64,000 nt of DNA from Chitinophaga sp. MM2321 (GTDB taxonomy: Bacteria > Bacteroidota > Bacteroidia > Chitinophagales > Chitinophagaceae). A model generated the notes under the pieces. That model was not told where the DNA came from. It saw only the letters and a list, made by a program, of their open reading frames with translations, and searched no databases. The position numbers and the translations under genes are program-made. This document shows positions 17,209 to 26,550 of the stretch, in pieces. Within the stretch, counting starts at the first letter, position 1, and the number at the start of each line of letters is the position of its first letter. The stretch spans positions 1,612,001-1,676,000 of the forward strand of contig NZ_OZ035533.1 in the NCBI RefSeq assembly GCF_964033635.1, given 5' to 3'.

Positions 17209-17751
17209 CTAGCTTTGTTTAAAGTTCTTTTTGTAATCTTCAAAGCTCTGCATAATAATGCCTTCTGCTTTTTCCTTATTCTGGAATTCTTCCACCTTTA
17301 CAGATTTCCTTTCCAGCTTTTTGTATTCTTCGAAGAAATGTCTCATTTCATCAATAAAATGAGGCGGCAGTTCGGAAATATCGTTGATATAATTTACGCT
17401 CATGTCGTTGGCAGCAACAGCGATGATCTTGTCATCAGCTTCACCACCGTCTATCATCTGCATCACACCGATTACTTTGGCTTCAACGATGCATAAAGGT
17501 ACGCATTCAATTTGCGACAGCACCAGGATATCCAGTGGATCACGGTCATCGCAGTAAGACTGAGGTATAAAACCGTAGTTGGCTGGATAGTATACAGAAG
17601 AATATAGAACACGGTCCAGCTTCAGCAGGCCGCTTTCTTTATCCAGTTCATATTTGGCGCGGCATCCCTTTGGAATCTCAATAATTGCGTTTACAACATG
17701 TGGCACTTCAGAGCCGGGACTCACACTGTGCCAGGGATTTGTTGTCATCAT
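17209..17751 (-). CDS. ppa: Inorganic pyrophosphatase (family I)
   Basis: 180 residues, the usual size for soluble bacterial family I enzymes. It hydrolyses pyrophosphate to phosphate with Mg2+ and drives biosynthetic reactions. The signature [11 protein letters not shown] holds the metal-binding Asp residues, and [11 protein letters not shown] supplies others. The N-terminus [23 protein letters not shown] is typical. Cytosolic, complete, and probably monocistronic, since a hairpin separates it from the upstream DUF4878 gene. Confidence 0.95.
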   Translation of the reverse strand: MMTTNPWHSVSPGSEVPHVVNAIIEIPKGCRAKYELDKESGLLKLDRVLYSSVYYPANYGFIPQSYCDDRDPLDILVLSQIECVPLCIVEAKVIGVMQMIDGGEADDKIIAVAANDMSVNYINDISELPPHFIDEMRHFFEEYKKLERKSVKVEEFQNKEKAEGIIMQSFEDYKKNFKQS

Positions 17752-17797
17752 AAATCTACTTTTACTTTATGGTTTATTGTTCAATATTGGCTTAATG

Positions 17798-17833
17798 TTG
17801 AAAAGTGAATACATGATGCATCTCACTTTTCAA
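17798..17833. repeat. Inverted repeat upstream of ppa
   Basis: TTGAAAAGTGA (17798-17808) and TCACTTTTCAA (17823-17833) form 11-base perfect arms with a 14-base loop, 47 bases upstream of the ppa start. No U-run follows on either strand, so an operator or 5'-UTR hairpin is as likely as a terminator. Confidence 0.5.
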
Positions 17834-17934
17834 TGATAGCTTCGTTATGTTTCCGGTAAGTTATAAACAGGAAATCATCCACATGGGAAATCCATTAATG
17901 CGTGGCAAAATTAAGGGAACTCACGGTTAATAGC

Positions 17935-17978
17935 TAAAAATTATCCCTTTCTCTCCATAAAAAAAGGAAAGAAGGGAT
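17935..17978 (-). terminator. Probable terminator of the DUF4878 lipoprotein gene
   Basis: On the minus strand ATCCCTTCTTTCC (17978-17966) pairs imperfectly with GGAGAGAAAGGGAT (17956-17943), then AATTTTTA follows. It begins 6 bases beyond the stop codon at 17984. Confidence 0.5.
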
Positions 17979-17983
17979 ATTGG

Positions 17984-18472
17984 TTATTTAGCAGCTGGCA
18001 CATTAATATTGCTTCCGGTGGCGGTATCCGGCGACAAAATAGTGGTGGAATCAGTAGCTGAACCGGGGCTGGCTGGTGGAATATAGTTTGGAATAATACT
18101 TTCAAAAGTCAGGGAAATCTTCCATTGGCCGCTTTCTTTCACCAGTTGCAATATTTCTTTCTGGTGTGCGGAGGAATTGAGTATTGTTACAGAAGCGTTG
18201 TCGCCATTTTCTTCCGTTTCCACTACTTCAATCTTGGCATTCTTAATTTTCTCCCGCTCCGCATCGCTGCGGCGGCCATCAAAAATAGAATAGATCTGTA
18301 TTACCTGTTGGGATTCTTTGGTGGCATAATCCCTTGCCTGGTCGAAGTTCGAATCCTGTATAGCATGCATAAACGCTAGCGCAACCTCCTGAGGAGTAGC
18401 CCGTTTCTTACAGCTGGTTAATAGCAGTGTTGCCAGCACTGCCATGGTCAAGATTCGACGAAAATTGGTCAT
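17984..18472 (-). CDS. DUF4878-type lipoprotein
   Basis: 162 residues. A lipoprotein signal is clear (hydrophobic 8-19, lipobox LLTSC with Cys21). The rest matches the compact cystatin-like fold of DUF4878: TPQEVALAFMHAIQDSNFDQARDYATKES, followed by beta strands ending in SGQWKISLTFES. The Ser/Thr/Pro-rich C-terminal tail looks disordered. Function is unknown. It lies between phoH and ppa on the same strand but is bounded on both sides by hairpins, so it is probably its own transcript. Confidence 0.75.
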   Translation of the reverse strand: MTNFRRILTMAVLATLLLTSCKKRATPQEVALAFMHAIQDSNFDQARDYATKESQQVIQIYSIFDGRRSDAEREKIKNAKIEVVETEENGDNASVTILNSSAHQKEILQLVKESGQWKISLTFESIIPNYIPPASPGSATDSTTILSPDTATGSNINVPAAK

Positions 18473-18631
18473 GCGGTCGATGAATTATTATATCACAACA
18501 AAAATAGGGTTAAACAATCAAATCTACAAAGGCACTATTACCGCAATGTTGATTAACTGGCTTCCTGACTGAATTATCCCTCATAAAAACAGGTGAACTT
18601 ACTGCAAAGGCCGTTAACAAAGCGTTAAAAT

Positions 18632-18734
18632 ATTTATGAATTTTTTGATTTTGATATGTAGGAATTTTGTTTCTCAAAGGAAACTCCTACTGGAAACAAA
18701 ATATCTACATATCAAAATCAAAAAATTCATAAAT
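18632..18734. repeat. Long inverted repeat downstream of phoH (30-base arms plus inner 10-bp stem)
   Basis: 18632-18661 is the exact reverse complement of 18705-18734. After a 2x2 internal loop, 18664-18673 pairs with 18693-18702. The right arm ends 6 bases after the phoH stop at 18741. The words (ATTTATGAATTTTTTGATTTTG) resemble the other AT-rich repeats in the window. Confidence 0.9.
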
Positions 18735-18740
18735 GTTTAT

Positions 18741-19694
18741 TTAATCCTTATTGGCCTCATAAGCCCTGATAATGGCTTTTACAAGCTTATGTCTTACCAC
18801 ATCTTCTTCATCCAGTTCTACAGAACCGATTCCTTCTACATTACGCAGGATCCGGGTTGCTTTTTCAAGGCCCGACTTCTGGTTTTTAGGGAGATCGATC
18901 TGCGTAAGATCACCGGTGATGATAGCTTTGGCAGAGGCACCTATACGGGTAAGGAACATTTTGATCTGCAAATCGGTGGCGTTTTGGGCCTCATCCAGGA
19001 TAATAAAGGAATTATCCAGGGTACGGCCGCGCATATACGCTAACGGGGCTATTTCAATAACACGGTTAGTCATATAATAAGTCAGCTTTTCCGCAGGGAT
19101 CATATCATCCAGCGCATCATACAATGGCCGCAGATAGGGATCAATCTTCTCTTTTAAGTCACCCGGAAGGAATCCCAGGCTTTCACCTGCTTCTACCGCC
19201 GGACGGGTAAGAATGATCTTTTTTACTGCTTTGTTTTTGAGTGCACGTACGGCCAGTGCAACGGCTGTATAGGTTTTACCGGTACCGGCAGGACCTATCG
19301 CAAATACAATGTCATTTTTGTCGGCCAACGCTACCATCTTTTTCTGATTGGCAGTGCGTGCCCTCACAGTACGGGCATTTGGACCAAACACCAGGACCTC
19401 ATTGGGATTACGGTCGCTGAAATGATCGATCTTCGTCCCTTCCTCATCTCCCAGGATCTGTTCAAAATAATTTTCAGTAAGATTACCATTGCGCTCCAGG
19501 TACTTAACGATCTGGCTTATCTTTCCTTCTGCTGTAGCCACTTCTTCCGGTGCCCCACTCAATTTTAACTGGGTACCCCTGGACAGGATCTTTAACAAAG
19601 GGAATTTCTTTTTCAGCAAATCCAGCTTTCCGTTGTTCACGCCGAAAAACTCTAAGGGATTAATACTTTCTAAGTTGATAATGGATTCAGTCAA
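18741..19694 (-). CDS. PhoH family ATPase
   Basis: 317 residues, typical length. The C-terminal about 210 residues are a P-loop NTPase with Walker A GPAGTGKTYTA and Walker B FIILDEAQNA, plus the PhoH signatures TRPAVEAGESLGFLPGD and EIAPLAYMRGRTL. The N-terminal about 95 residues include a KH-like segment (FPLLKILSRGTQLKLSGAPEEVATAE), which fits RNA binding. The family is implicated in RNA metabolism and stress, but no firm reaction is established. Its stop is followed at once by a long inverted repeat. Confidence 0.9.
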   Translation of the reverse strand: MTESIINLESINPLEFFGVNNGKLDLLKKKFPLLKILSRGTQLKLSGAPEEVATAEGKISQIVKYLERNGNLTENYFEQILGDEEGTKIDHFSDRNPNEVLVFGPNARTVRARTANQKKMVALADKNDIVFAIGPAGTGKTYTAVALAVRALKNKAVKKIILTRPAVEAGESLGFLPGDLKEKIDPYLRPLYDALDDMIPAEKLTYYMTNRVIEIAPLAYMRGRTLDNSFIILDEAQNATDLQIKMFLTRIGASAKAIITGDLTQIDLPKNQKSGLEKATRILRNVEGIGSVELDEEDVVRHKLVKAIIRAYEANKD

Positions 19695-19793
19695 TGATTC
19701 AACGATTTAATTTTCCAGGAAATGATCGGCATTTTTCAAGCCGAATATATTGAATTATAGGACAACCTGGAGAGCAGTATTGTTAAGCATTCA

Positions 19794-20249
19794 CTAAATT
19801 CTATACCCGTTCTGTTTGAACGCTGCTACTTTTGCCGCGATATCCTTGTTGCCCAGCGCCAGTATCCGCGCAGCCAGTATAGCTGCATTACGGGCACCCG
19901 CTTTTCCTACAGCAAGTGTACCTACGGGTAAGCCCGCCGGCATTTGCACAATAGAATACAGGGCATCAATTCCACCAGGCAAACCGCCATCCAAAGGTAC
20001 TCCCAGAACAGGCAGAGATGTGTATGCTGATACTACTCCAGGTAAGGCTGCTGCCATACCGGCCGCGGCAATAACCACGCCAAAACCTTTCTCTTCTGCT
20101 GTAATACAGATCTCCCGCACTTTGTCGGGATTACGGTGCGCAGAAGCAACCACCATCTCATTTTCAATACCAAAATACTGCAGGTGTTTTTGAGATTCTT
20201 CCATTACTGGCTTGTCACTCTCCGAACCCATGATAATCAAAACCTTCAT
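19794..20249 (-). CDS. purE: N5-carboxyaminoimidazole ribonucleotide mutase (class I PurE)
   Basis: 151 residues. It converts N5-CAIR to CAIR in de novo purine synthesis. Motifs seen are MGSESDKPVM (substrate phosphate site), VASAHRNPDKV (catalytic His), AAAGMAAALPGV, and LPVLGVPLDGGLPGGIDALYSIVQMPAG. All are characteristic of the bacterial mutase rather than the animal carboxylase. purK is not adjacent. It is divergent from the histidine kinase gene. Confidence 0.95.
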   Translation of the reverse strand: MKVLIIMGSESDKPVMEESQKHLQYFGIENEMVVASAHRNPDKVREICITAEEKGFGVVIAAAGMAAALPGVVSAYTSLPVLGVPLDGGLPGGIDALYSIVQMPAGLPVGTLAVGKAGARNAAILAARILALGNKDIAAKVAAFKQNGYRI

Positions 20250-20452
20250 TTGATAATATTTTAATTATTTTTTATTTATTTAGACAGCCCAAAGATATTG
20301 ATCGTTTGACAAATACAGAAAACTGAAAATCCACATCAGGTGGATAAATGGGTAGAATAAATTATTACGTTCATCAATGTAATAACGCTTTTTATAATAT
20401 ATTGAGTATTTTGAGACTTTGCACTCACAACGATATAAGATTCCGCTATCAA

Positions 20453-23101
20453 ATGAATGGAGTTATGCTGGAACAGCATTACCGGCAACTGCAGCACCTG
20501 GAAGCTGCGCTCAATGCCTTAGCACTATCAATAAACCTGGATGCAGCGGGCTGCATCACTGCCATGAATACGCTGATGGAGAAAGCTTTACGGCAGCCAT
20601 CAGCAGCCCTTACCGGTAAGCAGCTGCAGGAAGTGCTGCTTCCTGCCGATCAGGCGCAATGGCAACGGATATGGAACGCCCTTCAGGTTGGTGAAACCGT
20701 GCAGGAACAGATCTGCTTCCTCGTGGACGGTGAAATAAACCTCTGGCTGGAAGCCGGCTGCCACCCCGTTTTCAACGAATCGGGCAGCATGGAACAATGC
20801 CTCCTGATCGGACTCGACATCACGGCCCGCAAAATACCGGAACTGCAAGCCCGGGAAGAAGAACAGTTTTTCAGGCAAATCCTGGAACACCTGCCTGTAG
20901 GCCTCCAGCAGTTTTCTGCGGAAGGCAACAGCATAGACATGAACAGCCGCCAGCGGGAAATATGGGGCGAAGAACATGCTTTCTTTACCAATACCAGCTA
21001 CAACTGGCTACAGGACCCGTTTTACCGGCTCAATGGACTGGCCAAAATGTTTGAAGAGGCCATGCAAACCATGCAAACCAGGAAACGGGAAGTATTGCTC
21101 AGCTACACCGAAAAACACAGCGGGAACCTGACCCGTCTCTACCCGGTTTACTACGAAGCCACCGTTTTCCCCGTCACAGATCAGCAAAACAGGATGCACA
21201 ACTTCTTCCTGATCCTCGATGACATCACAGAGAAAAAGCTGGTGGAACTAAGCCTGCAAAAGAGCGGACGCCTGCTGGATAATATCATTGAAAATCTGCC
21301 CATCGGCTATATCCAATTCGATAACTTCGGCTTTATCCGCCGTATTAATCAAACACAACGCTCCTTTTTCAACTCCCCGTATCCCTCTGCCCGCCGGCAG
21401 TTCAACATTATGAGCGATGAACTGTCTACCGCATTCGGACTCGATAAACTATTCCTACAGGCGCTCCAGGAGAATAAAACCCTGCGCGTGGAAAAGAAAA
21501 TAGACTTCCGGCGCGACAAACGCTGGACTACCGTCAACAAAGAAGTATACCTCGATCTGACCATCTTCCCGGTAGTGGAACCGGTAGATAAAGAAATGAT
21601 CGTAGTCGTGCTGGTGAATGATATCACCGATAAAAAAATGCAGGAACTGGAAAATAAAAAGAACCAGGAATTTCTGCTGCAAACAGGACAGATCGGAAAG
21701 ATAGGAGGCTGGGAGATGAATATCGAAAGCCAGGAGGTACGATGGTCCGCCGAAACATACCATATCTTCAGCTGCCCGCCTGACAAAGAAATAACCCTGG
21801 ACATTGTGCTGGCTTATCATACAGAAGAATTCCGTCACCACCTGGCGGAATTGGTACGCCAGTGTATAGAGGATGGTAAACCCTTTGATGCACAACTGAA
21901 AATTGTGGACGACAACCAGCAGGTGAAAAGGGTCCGTTCCATGGGACAACCCGGTTATATAAACGGTAAGGTGGTGCGTATCTACGGCGTGGTACAGGAT
22001 ATTACCGAACAATCGGAAATCAGGGAAGCACTCACGCGCAATACAGAGCTGATGCGGCTCTTCTTCGATACCATCGACCTGGGATATGCTGCTATGGAAA
22101 AAGATGGCAAGCTGAACTTCCTCAACCAGAAGGCCGAGAAAATGATCGACCACCAGGCACAGATGGGCAGCAATATTTTTGAAGTATTTCCCCGCCTTTC
22201 CGGCACCGTGTTCTACGCCCGCCTGCAGGAATGCATCCTGCGCCAGGCATCCCAGTCGTTCGGCATCTATTTCCCCAAAACAGATAAGTGGTACGACTTC
22301 CTGCTCACCCCCATGCAGGACGGTGGTATTTCTGTATTTATGCGGGATATTACAGAAAGCCGTAAAATGCAGATAGAGCTGCGGAAGGCTAATGATCAGC
22401 TGTCTAAACTCAATAAGAGCCTGGTTAATCAGAACAAACAACTGGAAGACTTTGCCCACATTACTTCCCACAACCTGCGTGCTCCCATTGCCAACCTGCG
22501 GGCGCTGATGCAAATGCATAATGAAGCATCGTCGCAACAGGAGAAAGAACTATACCTGGGGATGTTGCATGAGGTGATCAAGAAAATTGATGAAACCCTG
22601 AATGACCTGGTTGAAGTAGTACAGATCCGGAAAGATGTGAATGTAGAGAAAGAAAAACTGCTGTTTGTGGAAAGATTACAGCGGGTAAAAGATATTTTAC
22701 TGGTAGATATTGAAACCAGTAATATCAGGATCACTTACGATTTTGAGCTGGCGCCGGTAATAGAGTACTCCCGTGTTTACCTCGACAGTATCCTGCAAAA
22801 CTTTATTACCAATGCTATCCGTTACAGATCGCTGGAAGGCACGCCTGAGGTGCATTTGCATACCTGGAAAGAGAACGATAATATTATCCTGACGGTACAG
22901 GATAATGGTGTTGGCATTGATATGGAACGTTTTGGAAACAAGTTATTTGGTTTCCGGAAAACCTTTCACCGCAATAAAGATGCAAAGGGAATTGGGTTGT
23001 TTATCACCAAAACACAGGTAGAAGCAATGGGTGGAAGTATAAAGGCAGAAAGCCAGCCGGGGCAGGGAACCAAATTTATTATTACTTTTAAACCGGAATA
23101 A
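20453..23101 (+). CDS. Cytosolic sensor histidine kinase with five PAS domains
   Basis: 882 residues from the ATG at 20453. The frame is open to 20348, but those 35 residues look non-coding; Met at 20468 is another candidate. Five PAS/PAC units are visible, each ending in a DIT motif (DITARK, DITEKK, DITDKK, DITEQS, DITESR) at about residues 122, 257, 390, 516 and 632. The phospho-acceptor is His673 in HITSHNLRAPIANL. The ATPase domain has NAIRYR (N box), DNGVGID (G1) and KGIGLFITKTQVEAMGG (G2). There is no membrane segment or signal peptide, so it senses a cytosolic signal. A single-domain response regulator follows 9 bases later and is the probable partner. Confidence 0.88.
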   Translation: MNGVMLEQHYRQLQHLEAALNALALSINLDAAGCITAMNTLMEKALRQPSAALTGKQLQEVLLPADQAQWQRIWNALQVGETVQEQICFLVDGEINLWLEAGCHPVFNESGSMEQCLLIGLDITARKIPELQAREEEQFFRQILEHLPVGLQQFSAEGNSIDMNSRQREIWGEEHAFFTNTSYNWLQDPFYRLNGLAKMFEEAMQTMQTRKREVLLSYTEKHSGNLTRLYPVYYEATVFPVTDQQNRMHNFFLILDDITEKKLVELSLQKSGRLLDNIIENLPIGYIQFDNFGFIRRINQTQRSFFNSPYPSARRQFNIMSDELSTAFGLDKLFLQALQENKTLRVEKKIDFRRDKRWTTVNKEVYLDLTIFPVVEPVDKEMIVVVLVNDITDKKMQELENKKNQEFLLQTGQIGKIGGWEMNIESQEVRWSAETYHIFSCPPDKEITLDIVLAYHTEEFRHHLAELVRQCIEDGKPFDAQLKIVDDNQQVKRVRSMGQPGYINGKVVRIYGVVQDITEQSEIREALTRNTELMRLFFDTIDLGYAAMEKDGKLNFLNQKAEKMIDHQAQMGSNIFEVFPRLSGTVFYARLQECILRQASQSFGIYFPKTDKWYDFLLTPMQDGGISVFMRDITESRKMQIELRKANDQLSKLNKSLVNQNKQLEDFAHITSHNLRAPIANLRALMQMHNEASSQQEKELYLGMLHEVIKKIDETLNDLVEVVQIRKDVNVEKEKLLFVERLQRVKDILLVDIETSNIRITYDFELAPVIEYSRVYLDSILQNFITNAIRYRSLEGTPEVHLHTWKENDNIILTVQDNGVGIDMERFGNKLFGFRKTFHRNKDAKGIGLFITKTQVEAMGGSIKAESQPGQGTKFIITFKPE

Positions 23102-23110
23102 TCCCCTTTT

Positions 23111-23500
23111 ATGAGCCTTATTAATATGATTTTTATTGTTGACGACGATCCAATCCACCAGCAGATTGCCCGGATTATGATAGAGCGGCAGGGGATCAGC
23201 ACTAATATTCATGTATTTTCAGATGCGCAGGATGTACTGGATCATATCCGTCATCATGCAGAAAAAGTGGATTCCTTACCTGATCTGATCTTGCTGGATC
23301 TTAATATGCCGGTGATGGACGGGTGGGAATTTCTTGATGAGTATACTGCTTTTTACCAGGACCTCCCCAAACGTATCCGCATTTTTGTGTTAACATCTTC
23401 CATTGATGAGAAAGATAAAGAACGGGTACGTAATTACGGTTTTGTCAGCGGTTATCTCACCAAGCCCCTTTCCAAAGATATTATTGCGCACCTGTCTTAA
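23111..23500 (+). CDS. Single-domain response regulator (receiver only)
   Basis: 129 residues, a CheY-like receiver with no output domain. It has the acidic pocket VDDDP (11-14), phospho-acceptor Asp63 in LLDLNMPVMDGW, the Thr/Ser switch in VLTSS and the conserved Lys in YLTKPLS. Met6 (MIFIVDDD) is an alternative start. It is co-transcribed with the five-PAS kinase 9 bases upstream and probably works by protein contact or as a phosphorelay intermediate. Its 3' end overlaps the convergent rpe gene by 20 bases. Confidence 0.88.
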   Translation: MSLINMIFIVDDDPIHQQIARIMIERQGISTNIHVFSDAQDVLDHIRHHAEKVDSLPDLILLDLNMPVMDGWEFLDEYTAFYQDLPKRIRIFVLTSSIDEKDKERVRNYGFVSGYLTKPLSKDIIAHLS

Positions 23501-24179
23501 GCGATATGATCGTTTTTTCCGGATCTGCGGAGGAGAAGATAGCACTACCGGCTACTAACACATTGGCCCCAGCCTTTACCAGTAATGCGGCGTTTTCCGG
23601 CCCCACACCACCATCTACTTCAATGAGCGCATGTGCGTTGCTGTCGTTGATCAGCTGACGGAGCTGCTTTATTTTATGATAGGTTTGTTCTATAAAGGTT
23701 TGTCCGCCAAAGCCCGGATTTACACTCATGATCAGCACCACATCAATATCACGGATCACATTTTCCAGCCAGCCTACGGGCGTGTGCGGATTTAGGGCTA
23801 CCCCGGCTTTCATGCCAAGTCCCTTTATCTGCTGGATATTACGGTGCAGATGCACACAGGCTTCTATGTGTACTGTGAGGATATCTGCCCCGGCCTTTTT
23901 GAAATCGGCTGCATATTTTTCTGGCTCTTCTATCATTAAATGCACATCACAGGGCTTGCGGGCCTTTTTCTTTATTTGTGCGATAACAGGTAGGCCGTAG
24001 CTGATATTAGGCACAAAGCGGCCATCCATTACGTCGAGGTGAAACCAGTCAGCTTCGCTGCGGTTGACCATCTCTACATCTTTTCCCAATTCAAGGAAGT
24101 TTGCAGCCAGCAAGGAAGGCGCCACTAAAACAGGAGAGTTTTCCAAAAGCAGTTTATTTTGAATGATAAATTTAAGCAA
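23481..24179 (-). CDS. rpe: Ribulose-phosphate 3-epimerase
   Basis: 232 residues; interconverts ribulose-5-phosphate and xylulose-5-phosphate in the pentose phosphate pathway. Motifs are VAPSLLAANF, HLDVMDGRFVPNISYG (metal-binding His and catalytic Asp), HLMIEEP, MSVNPGFGGQTF and EVDGGVG (second catalytic Asp). The N-terminus is about 13 residues longer than usual and lacks internal Met, so a non-ATG start is possible. It is the last gene of the thrABC-TPR cluster (22 bases after the TPR gene). The last 20 bases overlap the convergent response-regulator gene. Confidence 0.93.
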   Translation of the reverse strand: MLKFIIQNKLLLENSPVLVAPSLLAANFLELGKDVEMVNRSEADWFHLDVMDGRFVPNISYGLPVIAQIKKKARKPCDVHLMIEEPEKYAADFKKAGADILTVHIEACVHLHRNIQQIKGLGMKAGVALNPHTPVGWLENVIRDIDVVLIMSVNPGFGGQTFIEQTYHKIKQLRQLINDSNAHALIEVDGGVGPENAALLVKAGANVLVAGSAIFSSADPEKTIISLKTGAQ

Positions 24180-24201
24180 TTTCGGGAGATGCCATCAGCG
24201 G

Positions 24202-25212
24202 TTATTTGCTGAGTCTTTTTATGGCATCTTTGGCTTCGGTAAAATCTTTTTTAAAGGAAGTTGCTTTTATGTAATCAGCGATGGCTTCCTGTTTATTGCC
24301 CAGTTGTTCCTGGCAAAGGCCCCGGTAATAGTAAGCCTGTGCATCAGTAGGGGCGGATTTTGCCGCCAGGTTATAAAAGCTGAATGCTTCTTTCCACTGC
24401 TTTTTACCGCTGTAGATCTTTCCCAGCGCCAGGTAAGCCGGTTCATAACCGGGGTCTGAAATAATACATTGCCGGTATGCGGCAATAGCGGCGGCCTGGT
24501 TGCCCAGTTCCTCCTGGTATTGCGCTGCCTCATATAAGGGAGTGGCATTAAGGGAATCCAGTTGCCAGGCCTGTCTATAAAACTGAATCGCTGCCGGTTG
24601 TTTACGTGCCCGTAACAGATCGCCCAGTTCCATTACGGCTTCATACTCCGGATGGGGGCCTGCTGCGCTGATAGCTGTGGTGAGGTGTTTGATGGCGGTT
24701 GTTGTATCCTGCTGATCTTCTGCTATCCTGGCTTTCAGGTAAAAAGCCTTGTCGCGTGCATCTTTCGTTTGTGCGAGCACGTTAGCCATGCTATCGGCCT
24801 GCGGATATTTTTTGTTTTCAATCATGGCTGTAGCGAGCCTGTATTCCAGGTACGTATAGCCGGGGGCGGTAGTTAGTGCTTTCCTGAAAAATATTTCTGC
24901 ATGCGGGTAGTCATCACTTACCAGTGCCGCTTCACCGGCGCCGGCCCAATAGTCTGCATTGTCTGGTTGCAGGCTGGCAGCCTTTTCAAAATCTGCCTGC
25001 GCCAGCGTAGGATTTGTATTGAACAGTAATAAGGCACGACGGTAATACAACGCAGGTTGATCCGGAAACCGCCTGATAGAATCTGTCACCGGCCGGATAA
25101 TATCGCTGTAAAGCACGCTATCCGGAGCGGGTGACTGGTCTTGCTGATTATTGCCGGTATTGTTACAGGCAACAGCGCCCAGCAACACCAGGAGGATCGA
25201 TAAATACTTCAT
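24202..25212 (-). CDS. TPR-repeat lipoprotein
   Basis: 336 residues. The signal sequence ends in the lipobox LGAVAC (Cys16), so it is lipid-anchored in the envelope. From about residue 50 to the end it consists of consecutive tetratricopeptide repeats (PALYYRRALLLFNTNPTLAQADFEKAASLQ, ADYWAGAGEAALVSDDYPHAEIFFRKALT, AYYYRGLCQEQLGNKQEAIADYIKATS). A scaffold or protein-interaction role is likely; the partner is unknown. It lies 24 bases after thrC and 22 before rpe on the same strand, so it rides in the threonine operon without obvious functional reason. Confidence 0.82.
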   Translation of the reverse strand: MKYLSILLVLLGAVACNNTGNNQQDQSPAPDSVLYSDIIRPVTDSIRRFPDQPALYYRRALLLFNTNPTLAQADFEKAASLQPDNADYWAGAGEAALVSDDYPHAEIFFRKALTTAPGYTYLEYRLATAMIENKKYPQADSMANVLAQTKDARDKAFYLKARIAEDQQDTTTAIKHLTTAISAAGPHPEYEAVMELGDLLRARKQPAAIQFYRQAWQLDSLNATPLYEAAQYQEELGNQAAAIAAYRQCIISDPGYEPAYLALGKIYSGKKQWKEAFSFYNLAAKSAPTDAQAYYYRGLCQEQLGNKQEAIADYIKATSFKKDFTEAKDAIKRLSK

Positions 25213-25236
25213 ACTACCGCCAAAACTAAGAAATCC

Positions 25237-26532
25237 TTAGCGCATTAACCAGTTTTTGAAGGCAGTATAGTCTGCCGGCAACAGGGTGGCCGTCTTTTCT
25301 TTGTTGTACAGCGACATTACCCGTGGGGGGGTATAGATCTCATCACGGATCGATTTTGGCGCAGTGTCTTCAAACTTCACCGGGTGGGCTGTTTCCAGGA
25401 ATACGCCTGTTAGCTCCGGAGCTGTTTCCAGGTATTGCTGCAAGCCCATGAAACCTACGGCGCCGTGTGGGTCCAGCATGTAATGGTTTTCTTTCCATAC
25501 CCGTTCCATGGTGCGGGCAGTATCTTTATCGTTAAAGCTGAGGGCGGTGAACTTTTCCTTCAGGGCGGGTAAACTGTTACCGAATAACTGTAACACCCGT
25601 ACGAAATTGCTGGGGTCGGCCACATCCATGGCATTGGAAAGTGTAGGCAGGGCTTTGCCCGGCTCATATTTGCCGCTTCCCATAAAGCGGGGAACGGTAT
25701 CATTGATATTGGTAGCTGCTACAAAATGTGATACCGGCAATCCCATGGCTGCTGCCATCAAACCGGCGCAGATATTGCCGAAATTGCCGCTGGGCACAGA
25801 GAATACCAGCCTGGGATGGGCTGCTTTCATCTGTTTGTATGCCAGGAAATAATAAAACATCTGCGGTAGCCAGCGGGCTACATTAATAGAATTGGCGGAT
25901 GTCAGCTGCCGGTGTTCCTGCAACTCCTGGTCGAGGAAAGCCGCTTTCACAATAGCCTGACAGTCATCGAAGGTGCCTTCTATTTCCAGTGCGCGGATAT
26001 TGCCGCCGAGGGTGGTCAGCTGTTTTTCCTGCAGGGTACTTACTTTTTTGGAAGGATAGAGGATCACTACTTCTACACCGGGTACATTAAAGAACCCACT
26101 GGCAACAGCCCCGCCGGTATCGCCGGAAGTGGCTACCAGTACAGTTACAGGCTTGGTACTGTTTCTGCGGAAATAACCCAGGCAGCCGGCCATGAAGCGG
26201 GCGCCTACATCTTTAAATGCCAGGGTAGGGCCATGAAATAATTCCAGTGCATAGGTATGACCGGTTACTTTCTGAATCGGAAACGGAAAATGCAAGGTGT
26301 CTTTTACGATCTTCAGGAGCGCCTCTTCTGGAATTTCATCTCCCACAAAAGGACGGATCACTTTATAGCCAATCTCATGGTCCGTATAGTCGTGCAGGTT
26401 AGCAATGAAATCTTTGTCGAGCGTAGGAATCTGTTCTGGAAAATATAGTCCTTTATCCGGCGCTATCCCTTGTACAACGGCTGTTTCGAAGGATACCTGC
26501 TGCTGTTGGTTTTGTAAACTGAAATATTGCAT
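25237..26532 (-). CDS. thrC: Threonine synthase
   Basis: 431 residues, a PLP-dependent fold type II enzyme that converts O-phosphohomoserine to threonine. The PLP lysine is Lys107 in HGPTLAFKDVGARFM. Other family motifs are VATSGDTGGAVASGF (phosphate loop), SANSINVARWLPQ and VPSGNFGNICAG. It is complete. It follows thrB by 18 bases, so the order is thrA-thrB-thrC as in enterobacteria. Confidence 0.96.
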   Translation of the reverse strand: MQYFSLQNQQQQVSFETAVVQGIAPDKGLYFPEQIPTLDKDFIANLHDYTDHEIGYKVIRPFVGDEIPEEALLKIVKDTLHFPFPIQKVTGHTYALELFHGPTLAFKDVGARFMAGCLGYFRRNSTKPVTVLVATSGDTGGAVASGFFNVPGVEVVILYPSKKVSTLQEKQLTTLGGNIRALEIEGTFDDCQAIVKAAFLDQELQEHRQLTSANSINVARWLPQMFYYFLAYKQMKAAHPRLVFSVPSGNFGNICAGLMAAAMGLPVSHFVAATNINDTVPRFMGSGKYEPGKALPTLSNAMDVADPSNFVRVLQLFGNSLPALKEKFTALSFNDKDTARTMERVWKENHYMLDPHGAVGFMGLQQYLETAPELTGVFLETAHPVKFEDTAPKSIRDEIYTPPRVMSLYNKEKTATLLPADYTAFKNWLMR

Positions 26533-26550
26533 GAATCGTTGGTTAAAGGG

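Noticed and set aside
21455..22537. Long open frame antisense to the PAS histidine kinase
   Set aside because: Covers a well supported gene; no recognisable domain; codon pattern follows the sense frame.
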